A stretch of DNA of 64,000 nucleotides from Phycisphaerales bacterium (GTDB lineage Bacteria > Planctomycetota > Phycisphaerae > UBA1845): the NCBI GenBank assembly GCA_003597935.1, contig QZJT01000039.1, forward strand, positions 16,953 through 80,952. The letters run 5' to 3'. The notes below the pieces were generated by a model. It was not told where the DNA came from. It did no database searches and saw only the letters and a list, made by a program, of their open reading frames with translations. Below are positions 25,769 through 33,116 of the stretch, piece after piece (position 1 is the first letter of the stretch; every line of letters starts with the position of its first letter). The translations under genes were made by a program, and so were the position numbers.

Positions 25769-26527
25769 TCAGGCGCAGTCGCTGACCTTGCCCTTGATCT
25801 TGCAGGTGCCGTTGCCGCCGTCGGGGCACGGGATGATCGTCTTGATCTTCTTCTTGCAGTCCTTCACCGTCTCGCACTCCGCCTCGGAGGTGAATGCATC
25901 GCCGACGTTCGGACAGACGTCGCAGCGCTTGGCCTTGCTCTTCTTGATCTTGTAGATGCAGTTGTTGCCGCCGCGCTCGATGATCTGCATGTCGTCCATG
26001 TCGATGAACGCGCCGCCGAAGAGCTTGCCGATCACGTCGATCTCGTGGAACGCAGCGCCGTCCGTCTGCCAGCCGTTCCAGTGCCACAGGCAGTCGCCCT
26101 CGCCGGTGGCGGCGATGGCGCGGCCGATCTCATTGCCGCCATCGTCGCGGAAGATCATCGTCGCGTCGTTGTTCTCGCCCAGGTTCGGCGCGTTGGAGCC
26201 GAAGAACCCGCCGAAGAGATCCTGCGGCGGATTCAGCGTATAGCGGTAAAAGCCGCCGGCGCTGCCCGTGAAGCGCACGCCGCCGTGGGGACGGATCACG
26301 CAGCGGAACGACCAGCCGCCGGTGATGTGGGCGCCGCTGTTACCCGGCGTACACAGGGTGCTGGCGCCGCCGAACACGCCGCCGATGATGCACGGATTGA
26401 ATCCCGGAGAGTTTTGCGTCTCGAATCCTTCGGACACGTCGCCGGTGAACTCCGGCACCGGCGTCTGCGCGGAAGCGACCCCGGCCATGACCGCCATCAG
26501 AGCGATCGCCCACAGACCCTTTCTCAT
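25769..26527 (-). CDS. Secreted protein with tail A, unrelated N-terminal domain
   Basis: 252 residues. ATG 26527 has GGGAGGA upstream and a signal peptide cut near GVASA/QTP. Residues ~22-180 look like a beta-sandwich of the lectin or choice-of-anchor kind (SEGFETQNSPGFNPC, HITGGWSFRCVI, GGAFIDMDDMQII), quite different from the two paralogues downstream. The last ~60 residues are tail A: CIYKIKKSKAKRCDVCP, CETVKDC, IPCPDGGNGTC and CKIKGKVSDCA. A run of seven T sits just before the ribosome-binding site, as in the genes at 23183 and 30013. The function of the first domain is unknown. Confidence 0.83.
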   Translation of the reverse strand: MRKGLWAIALMAVMAGVASAQTPVPEFTGDVSEGFETQNSPGFNPCIIGGVFGGASTLCTPGNSGAHITGGWSFRCVIRPHGGVRFTGSAGGFYRYTLNPPQDLFGGFFGSNAPNLGENNDATMIFRDDGGNEIGRAIAATGEGDCLWHWNGWQTDGAAFHEIDVIGKLFGGAFIDMDDMQIIERGGNNCIYKIKKSKAKRCDVCPNVGDAFTSEAECETVKDCKKKIKTIIPCPDGGNGTCKIKGKVSDCA

Positions 26528-26859
26528 GACATTCCTCCCAAAAAAAGAACGGACGTTCGTCGCGCGACGTTCCCCAACGCCGCCGCGACAAAGTCGATTT
26601 CACTCGACTCATCCGGCGCCGGCCGCGGGCCGGAAGCCTGCGGGCGCACGCCTGGCAGAGATGAACTCGTACCCGGAGGCAGAACCGCAACCACTACGGC
26701 GACCCCCTCGACGTGACGAGCCTCACTCGTGCGGGAGCGATTGTAGCAGAAACGACACGTCAGATAAAGCCCCCGCCGGCGGTTTTCTGCAGGAGAATCG
26801 GAATTCACCGACCATGCGGCGGAATCCCCAACGATAGCTCCGCGCCGCGGCGCGGTGTG

Positions 26860-27110
26860 ACGCCGGTGCTCTGCACTGGGGCCGGGCGGCGGTGTGGTCT
26901 AGCAAGATGCTCTGCTGTGGGGCCGCACGGCGGTGAGATGTGACGAGGGCACTCCGCTCTGGAGCCCCGCCGCGGTGAGATGTGAGGAACGTGCTCTGCT
27001 CTGGAGCCGCGCAGCGGGCGATGGGCTGTAGCCGCGGGTGACGCCCGCAGACGGGCTTCACCCGCGGCTACGGCCCTGGGCCTCATTCGCGGCCGCAGAC
27101 CGGAGCGCGC
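26860..27110. repeat. Composite repeat cluster, second copy
   Basis: Four ~45 bp units of TGCTCTGCTCTGGAGCC type are followed by a 44 bp near-perfect hairpin (27028-27071, arms GTAGCCGCGGGTG.. and ..CACCCGCGGCTAC) and one CATTCGCGGCCGCAGACCGG unit. It has the same order of elements as 21890-22127. The rest of the 799 bp gap (26528-27326) shows no gene; there is a short GGCCGCCC/GGCAGGA repeat near 27215-27270. Confidence 0.82.
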
Positions 27111-27326
27111 CCCGAGCGTCGCTGTGGGGGAGTTCTCACGCGATACGCAAGTGCTCCTCCACACGGGGTTCGATCGGGTCTCGGCCGGCGCCTGATCCTG
27201 CCGCATAAAGCAAGGCCGCCCCGACAGGAGGCCGCCCTGGCAGGACGCGGCCCTGGCAGGAGGCGGCCGGCACTCAACGCGTGGGTGTTCGCACCCCGGC
27301 GAGGTGTACGCCTTCCCGCGGCTCCG

Positions 27327-28004
27327 CTACCCGCAGGCCGCCCGTTTGCCCTTCAGCTTGCAACTGCCGGGGCCGTCGGGACACGCCGTCTGGGTCCTGA
27401 TCTTCTTGCGACAATCCTCCACGTCTTCACACTCGGCGAAGGTGGGCAGGTTGTCGCCGGGCGCCGGGCAGCTTTCGCAGCCGCCCTTGGCCTTGCTCTT
27501 CCTGACGGTGTACTGGCATTTGCCGCCCGTGAAGAACTCGACAATGATCGTCTGGCTTGCACCGTTGCAGGTGGCGGTGTTGACGCCGCCCCAGTTGGCG
27601 TTGCCGATACAGGGCCGCACGATGTACTGCGGATTGGGGCAAGCACAGATGCTGCCGGCGGCGCTGAGTTCGACGCCCCCGCCGCAGCCTCCGGTCATCC
27701 AGGTGCGCCCGTCGCACGGATAGCTGAGCCGCGCCTGGTTGTTGGTATTGATGTTGGCGGCGATCTGAGCGATGACGTCCGGGTCACCGCACGAGACGCC
27801 TTCCGGATCGTTGGATCCACGCAGCACGAGCAGGCGATAATCCTGTTCCACCAGCTCCGCCGCGAAAGCCCGCCATGCCGTACACTGGGCCGGCGAGGGC
27901 TGCCCCTGAACGAAGTCCTGTTCGAATACGATCTGTCCGTCGGCGGACGCGACCCACGTGGCGAGCACGGCCACTCCCACTCCACACGCCTTTCTCGTCC
28001 TCAC
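27327..28004 (-). CDS. Secreted protein with tail A
   Basis: 225 residues. The start is GTG 28004, set by GAAGGGAG six bases upstream and by a signal peptide (basic VRTRKA, core CGVGVAVLATWVASADG). Residues ~26-160 form a domain starting IVFEQDF and including a Gly/Cys-rich part (MTGGCGGGVELSAAGSICAC) that I cannot assign. Tail A follows: CQYTVRKSKAKGGCESCP, CEDVEDC, TACPDGPGSC and CKLKGKRAACG. The gene is divergent from glnA across 335 bp. Confidence 0.82.
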   Translation of the reverse strand: MRTRKACGVGVAVLATWVASADGQIVFEQDFVQGQPSPAQCTAWRAFAAELVEQDYRLLVLRGSNDPEGVSCGDPDVIAQIAANINTNNQARLSYPCDGRTWMTGGCGGGVELSAAGSICACPNPQYIVRPCIGNANWGGVNTATCNGASQTIIVEFFTGGKCQYTVRKSKAKGGCESCPAPGDNLPTFAECEDVEDCRKKIRTQTACPDGPGSCKLKGKRAACG

Positions 28005-28339
28005 TTTGATCTCCCTTCGCCAGGATAGCACGGCGGTGCCCGGAGGCCGCTCTCCGAACCGGCGCGGCGCCGCGACAGGGGCGAAGTCTCTTCGCCGCGG
28101 TGGCCGCGCAGATGACCCCGTGGGCGATCGGCCCCGCTGAGCACGCTGCTCGCCGTGAACGACCCCTCCAAGCCCCGATGCGACGCCGGGTAGAATAGCA
28201 GTTTTAACCCGCAAGTGCAACGGAATGGCGACGGCGCGGGCCGCCCGACTCGCCGGCTCGCGGCTGGCACGAAACGTGTAACACTCATGCTGCAAGGAAA
28301 GCACGACCGCCGTCGGCGGCCTGCAGCAGGAGTCCGTCC
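28005..28339. other. Divergent intergenic region before glnA
   Basis: It must carry promoters for the tail-A gene (minus) and glnA (plus). GC-rich with no repeat and no gene. I see no convincing -35/-10 pair and no clear NtrC or sigma-54 site. Confidence 0.4.
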
Positions 28340-29758
28340 ATGTTTCACGACGCTCGCGAGGCCCTTCGGTACATCGCCGGCCATGACATCGCCATGGTGG
28401 ACCTGAAGGTAGTCAGCATCGCCGGCCAGTGGCTGCACCTGACCATCCCCGCCGCCCAGTTCACCGAGAAGCACTTCGAGGAGGGCATCGGCTATGACGG
28501 TTCGGCGGGGTCCGGTTTCGCCAGCGTCGAAAGCGGCGACGTGGTGGCGCGGCCGGAGCCGGGCACTGCGTTCGTCGATCCCTTCTGGCGCGAGCCGACG
28601 CTGAGCTTCATCTGCGAGACCGTCGCGGCCGACAACCGCGCCCCGTTCGCCCACGACCCGCGGACGATCGCCCGGCGGGCGGTCGAGTGCCTGAAGCAGG
28701 CGCGCGTCGCCGACGCGGCGATGATGGCGCCGGAGTTCGAGTTCCACGTCTTCGACCGCCTCAGCGTGCGTAACGGGCCGTATCAGACCCTGGTGGAGAT
28801 CGAATCGCACGAAACGGCACCGGACGGGACGGTGGCGCGGATCGGGCCGCGGAAAGGCTACCTGCGCCTGCCGCCGTCCGATCAACTGCACAACCTGCGC
28901 TCCGAAATGGCCATCCTGCTTTCCGCGATGCACGTGCCGGTGACGTATCACCATCACGAGGTCGGCGCGCCCGGTCAGTGCGAGATCGAGACGGAGCTGG
29001 CCCCGCTGGTGACCGCCGCCGACCGGGCGATGCTCATCAAGTACGTAGTCAAGAACGTCGCCCGCAAACATGGCAAGATCGCCACCTTCATGCCCAAGCC
29101 GATCTACAGCGAAGCGGGCAACGGGATGCACGTACACCAGAAGCTCGACCAGCAGGGCACGCCGCTGTTCTTCGACAAGACCGGCCGCAACTACGCCTCG
29201 CTGAGCGACCTGGCGCTGCAGTACGTCGGCGGGCTGCTCTCGCACGGGCGGGCGGTCACGGCGCTGACCAATCCCTCGACGAACTCGTTCAAACGGCTGG
29301 TGGCGGGCTTCGAGGCGCCGGTCAACCTGTTCTTCTCCCTGGCGAACCGCTCGGCCGCCATCCGCGTGCCCAAGTACGCGGTGTCGCCGCATGCGAAGCG
29401 CATCGAGTACCGTCCCCCCGATTTTTCCGGCAACGTGTACCTCTCGCTGGCGGCGCTGCTCATGGCGGGCCTGGACGGGATCCTCCAACGCACCGACGTC
29501 AAGGAGCACGCTTTCGGCCCCTACGACGTGGACGTGGCCGCGCAGCCCAGCGAGTTCCGCGCCCGCGTCACGCCGCTGCCGCGAACGCTCTATGACGCGA
29601 CGCTGGCGCTGGAGGCGGATCACGCCTTCCTGACCCGCGGCGAGGTCTTTCCCGAATCGTTCATTCACAACTGGATCGCCGCCCGGCGACGTGAGGAGTC
29701 CGCCGAAATCGCCTGCCGCCCGCACCCCTATGAGTATGAGTTGTACCTGGACGTGTGA
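28340..29758 (+). CDS. glnA: Type I glutamine synthetase
   Basis: 472 residues, normal length for GSI. Seen in order: GYDGSAGSGF (variant of the DGSS strand), the HHHEVGAPGQCEIE metal and glutamate site, TFMPKPIYSEAGNGMHVHQK, NPSTNSFKRLVAGFEAP, NRSAAIRVP and EYRPPDFSGNVYL. It makes glutamine from glutamate, ammonia and ATP. FGPYDVDVAA sits where GSI-beta enzymes have the adenylylated Tyr (LYDLP), so the Tyr-Asp pair is kept but the context is not canonical. The start ATG 28340 has CAGGAG upstream. The DGS strand and the substituted A/G residues suggest a divergent GlnA clade rather than a gamma-glutamyl-polyamine ligase, but that cannot be excluded. Confidence 0.85.
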   Translation: MFHDAREALRYIAGHDIAMVDLKVVSIAGQWLHLTIPAAQFTEKHFEEGIGYDGSAGSGFASVESGDVVARPEPGTAFVDPFWREPTLSFICETVAADNRAPFAHDPRTIARRAVECLKQARVADAAMMAPEFEFHVFDRLSVRNGPYQTLVEIESHETAPDGTVARIGPRKGYLRLPPSDQLHNLRSEMAILLSAMHVPVTYHHHEVGAPGQCEIETELAPLVTAADRAMLIKYVVKNVARKHGKIATFMPKPIYSEAGNGMHVHQKLDQQGTPLFFDKTGRNYASLSDLALQYVGGLLSHGRAVTALTNPSTNSFKRLVAGFEAPVNLFFSLANRSAAIRVPKYAVSPHAKRIEYRPPDFSGNVYLSLAALLMAGLDGILQRTDVKEHAFGPYDVDVAAQPSEFRARVTPLPRTLYDATLALEADHAFLTRGEVFPESFIHNWIAARRREESAEIACRPHPYEYELYLDV

Positions 29759-29769
29759 GGAAGAAGGGG

Positions 29770-29826
29770 ACGAGGGAATCGCGGAGTCAGGGAGTGAGGC
29801 AGCGAGGCAGTGAAGGAGTGAGGGCG
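29770..29826. repeat. GAGTGAGGCAG-type microrepeat
   Basis: Short purine-rich imperfect units (GGAGTCAG, GGAGTGAGGCAG, CGAGGCAG, TGAAGGAGTGAGGG) lie in tandem after glnA. Confidence 0.6.
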
Positions 29827-29938
29827 ATGCGTAGGTCGCCGCGGCGCGGCGCCGGAGCGGCGCACCCAGGTCGCGTCGCGCCGCAGCGCGGCGTCGTTCG
29901 CGTGGCTGGCGGCACGTGGTCGAGGGACTGAAGCGCCG

Positions 29939-29974
29939 AAACAAAAGCACGCCGCGGGGAAACCCCCGCGGCGC
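29939..29974 (-). terminator. Rho-independent terminator
   Basis: Hairpin GCCGCGGGG / CCCCGCGGC (29947-29974) followed on the minus strand by TTTTGTTT (29946-29939). It ends the tail-A gene at 30013. Confidence 0.85.
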
Positions 29975-30012
29975 ACGTGGTCATCATCCCGCCGATGGGT
30001 GTCAGCCGATCA

Positions 30013-30927
30013 TCAGCCGCACGAACGGCGCTTGCCCTTGATCTTGCACGTGCCGTTGCCGCCGCGCGGGCAGGCGATCGTCCCCTTCAGCTTCTTCTCG
30101 CACTCTTTCACATCCTCGCAGGCCGCATCGGAGCGGAATTCCGCTCCCTTCGGCGGACAGGTCTCGCACCCGCCCTTGGCCTTGGACTTCTTGATCAGGT
30201 AGTTGCAGCGGGCGCCGCCGCCGGCGAACGCCAGGCCGTCGTGCGAGCCCAGGCCGGTCTTGACGGTGGTGCGGGCGTACCCGTTGGCGATGTCGTACTT
30301 GAATAACCTGCCCTGCCAGTCGATCTGCCAGAGCACGTGCTGTTCCGGGTCGTACGCCAGGCCGCTGTTGTCCGTGAACTCGCCGTTGAACACCAGCGTC
30401 GCTTCGCCGGTGTTGCGGTCGATGCGGTAGAGGTCTCCGGCGCCGTCGGAGACGCCCAGCAGTTCGTCGTCGCGGGAGTTGTAGGCCAGGTTGCCCAGCC
30501 GCGGCACGATCGTGCCCCGCGGAGTGACGGCGCCCGTGCTTCGATTCACCGTGTACAACGGCTGGTTCGGGACGAATGCGCACGCAAAGAGCACGTCGTT
30601 TTGCGAGTCGTAGCCCAGCCCGAACAGGTCGGTCACGCCGTGTGCGCCGACGGTGCCGGACTGGCCGGTGTTCGGATCGATCTTGTGCAGCGATCTGGTT
30701 CCACGGCCGTCAACCGCGTAAAGCGTATCCGTGCTGCTGTCCCACTCCAGACCGCCAAACTGAAATACCTCGTTGAGCGGGCCGACGTCGGTGAACTCCA
30801 GCGTGTTGGTGTCGATAGCCACGAGGATGTCGCCGGTCTCCCTCACGGTGTACAGGGTTCCGGCTTCGACGATGCCGGCGGATGCCAGGACGCCGGCAAT
30901 CAATCCGAGTACGATGGACTTTCTCAC
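30013..30927 (-). CDS. Secreted beta-propeller protein with tail A
   Basis: 304 residues. The start is GTG 30927, with AGGAGAGG six bases upstream and a signal peptide (VRKSIVLGLIAGVLASAGIVEA). Residues ~23-235 are a single-chain propeller of the DUF4394 / YVTN-like kind: LYTVRETGDILVAIDTNT, LHKIDPNTGQ, LYTVNRSTGAVT, LYRIDRNTGEAT and LFKYDIANG blades. The last ~65 residues are tail A: CNYLIKKSKAKGGCETCP, CEDVKEC, IACPRGGNGTC and CKIKGKRRSCG. A T-tract lies ahead of the ribosome-binding site. The propeller blades resemble those in the gene remnant at 38137, which carries tail B instead. Confidence 0.85.
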   Translation of the reverse strand: MRKSIVLGLIAGVLASAGIVEAGTLYTVRETGDILVAIDTNTLEFTDVGPLNEVFQFGGLEWDSSTDTLYAVDGRGTRSLHKIDPNTGQSGTVGAHGVTDLFGLGYDSQNDVLFACAFVPNQPLYTVNRSTGAVTPRGTIVPRLGNLAYNSRDDELLGVSDGAGDLYRIDRNTGEATLVFNGEFTDNSGLAYDPEQHVLWQIDWQGRLFKYDIANGYARTTVKTGLGSHDGLAFAGGGARCNYLIKKSKAKGGCETCPPKGAEFRSDAACEDVKECEKKLKGTIACPRGGNGTCKIKGKRRSCG

Positions 30928-31297
30928 GGTTTCCTCTCCTGCAAAAAAGGACTTGTCGGTTCGCAACGACCGCCCTCGACTCACTCCGATGTAATCGCAA
31001 CGGCCGAGGGACCAGACTCACCCCGGATTGTACCAAGGGAAGCGAGCCGACCCAAGCCGGTTGACGCGTCGACCCGTCGAGGTTGCGTCGATGGCCGCGT
31101 GACATCAGGATATGCCCATCCGTCAGGTTGGAGTCATCAGCTATGCCGATCGCTGGATTCGTGCGTCGCAGGCAGTCCGGTGGGCGTGGAAATACCGGAC
31201 CGGTCAGGAGGGGGCGTGTTGTCGGCGGACTCGGTCTGGCCGGGAGGAGCGCTACGCTACGTCACCGTGCGCGATCCGCGGCCACGTCGAAGCCGGA

Positions 31298-31327
31298 GAG
31301 TCCGCGCGGGCTGAAGCCCGCGGCTCG
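31298..31327. repeat. Dispersed CGCGGGCTGAAGCCCGCGG repeat, copy 4
   Basis: Exact core copy of the 13189 element, 35 bp upstream of the M28 peptidase start. The rest of the 434 bp gap (30928-31361) shows no gene. Confidence 0.9.
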
Positions 31328-31361
31328 CGCGCAGCGCATCATCGCGCACGGTCATGTAGTG

Positions 31362-32855
31362 ATGCTGGCCGTTCTGGCGGTCCTTTCGGCGTCCCGTGTC
31401 GCGGCGCAGAGTCCGGAGCCCGCCGCGCCGCCAGCGGCCGCGGTCGGGGCCGCGGACCGGCAGAGCGAAGACGCCGCCGATCGGGCCACGTTGACCGATC
31501 GGTATCGCCAGACGGCCGAGCGCATCATCGACGCGGCCTTGGCCGGCAACGATGCGTGGCGGAAGATGGAGGAACTGTGCGACGGCATCGGCCATCGCCT
31601 CAGCGGATCGCCCGAGCTGGAGCGGGCGGTGGAATGGGCGGCGGCCGCGATGACGCGCGACGGGCAGCAGAATGTCCGCAAGGAGTTGGTCTCAGTGCCG
31701 CGCTGGATCCGCGGGCGCGAATCGCTGGTGATGACCCAGCCGCGGCGGATGGAATTGACCCTGCTGGGTCTGGGAGGCTCCATCGCCACGCCGCCGGACG
31801 GCATCACGGCGCCGGTGCTGGTCGTGTCGGACAAGGATGAACTCGACAAGCTCGGTGAGGACGCCCGCGGGCGGATCGTGCTCTTCAACCACGCCATGCC
31901 GCCCTACGACGTGGAAACCGGCACGCACTACGGCCGCACCGTGGCATACCGCGGCAACGGGGCGGTGTGGGCGGCGGAAAAGGGGGCAGCCGCGGCCTTG
32001 GTGCGCAGCGTCACGGCCCGCAGCCTGAACTCGCCCCACACCGGGGCGATGCGCTATCGCGAGGGCGTGCGCAAGATTCCCACGGCGGCGATCTCGATCG
32101 AGCACGCCGAGATGCTCGCCCGCCTGACCCGCAGCGGTACGTCCGTCACCGTCACGCTCAAGATGGAAGCGCAGACGCTGCCGGACGCCCCGTCGGCCAA
32201 CGTCATCGGCGAGCTGCGCGGCCGGACCCGCCCGGAAGAAGTGGTGGTGATCGGCGGCCATCTGGACTCCTGGGACGTGGGCCAAGGCGCCCACGACGAC
32301 GGCGGAGGCTGCGTCATCTCGATGGAGGCGATCAACGTGCTGCGCAAGCTCGACCTGCGTCCTGCCCGCACCATCCGCGTGGTGCTGTTCACCAATGAGG
32401 AGAACGGTCTGGCGGGCGGAAGGGCTTACGCCGAGCAGCACCTCGACGAAATGCCGAACCACGTGGCCGCCATCGAGTCGGACGGCGGCGTGTTCGCGCC
32501 GCTGGGCTTCTCGGTCACCACCGCCAGCGAAGCCCGTCAGGACCGGGCGGTGGAGCAACTGGGGCAGATCACGGCGCTACTTGCGCGAATCGGCGCGACG
32601 CGGGCGAAGGGCGGCGGCGGCGGCGCGGACATCGGCCCGATGCGCCAGCACGGCGTCACGCTCCTGGCCCACGACGCGGACATGTCTACCTACTTCGATT
32701 ACCACCACTCGCACGCGGACACCCTGGACAAGGTGGATCCGCTGGAACTGAGCCGCAACGTGGCCGCCATGGCGGTGATGGCCTATGTGCTGGCGGACAT
32801 GCCGGGCCGGTTGGGCGACGCCGCGGCGTCTCCGCCTCCTGCGACCGAACCGTAA
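31362..32855 (+). CDS. M28 family metallopeptidase (PA-domain carboxypeptidase/aminopeptidase type)
   Basis: 497 residues. The first ATG after the dispersed repeat gives a signal peptide (MLAVLAVLSASRVAAQ), so the enzyme is exported. Residues ~150-270 are a PA-like insert. Catalytic and zinc-binding motifs follow in order: GGHLDSWDVGQGAHDDGGG (His, Asp), FTNEENG (Glu-Glu), AIESDGG (Asp) and YHHSHADTLDKV (His), all residues expected for M28. It probably trims amino acids or dipeptides in the periplasm. The upstream frame is open but contains the palindromic repeat, so it is not coding. No partner gene is obvious. Confidence 0.9.
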   Translation: MLAVLAVLSASRVAAQSPEPAAPPAAAVGAADRQSEDAADRATLTDRYRQTAERIIDAALAGNDAWRKMEELCDGIGHRLSGSPELERAVEWAAAAMTRDGQQNVRKELVSVPRWIRGRESLVMTQPRRMELTLLGLGGSIATPPDGITAPVLVVSDKDELDKLGEDARGRIVLFNHAMPPYDVETGTHYGRTVAYRGNGAVWAAEKGAAAALVRSVTARSLNSPHTGAMRYREGVRKIPTAAISIEHAEMLARLTRSGTSVTVTLKMEAQTLPDAPSANVIGELRGRTRPEEVVVIGGHLDSWDVGQGAHDDGGGCVISMEAINVLRKLDLRPARTIRVVLFTNEENGLAGGRAYAEQHLDEMPNHVAAIESDGGVFAPLGFSVTTASEARQDRAVEQLGQITALLARIGATRAKGGGGGADIGPMRQHGVTLLAHDADMSTYFDYHHSHADTLDKVDPLELSRNVAAMAVMAYVLADMPGRLGDAAASPPPATEP

Positions 32856-33116
32856 TTACGTCGCGGCGAGCCTCCCGCCCCAAACGACCGTGATCGCCGA
32901 CTGAGGACCAGCGAGCGAATCCGTGTGTTACCTGTCGCGGTCGCCAACGATCCGCGCCAGGTTCGGGTTTCGCCGGAGTTCTCAGGCCGCACGGCCGTCT
33001 ACTTTCTTTTTTGCGATAGTTGCGATAGACTGAAATCCCGTTCAGGCCGCTGCGGTCGAAAACGGTTTCGACCACGCATCCGCGGTCTGGTCTTGCACTT
33101 GAAAGGAGGAAGAGGG

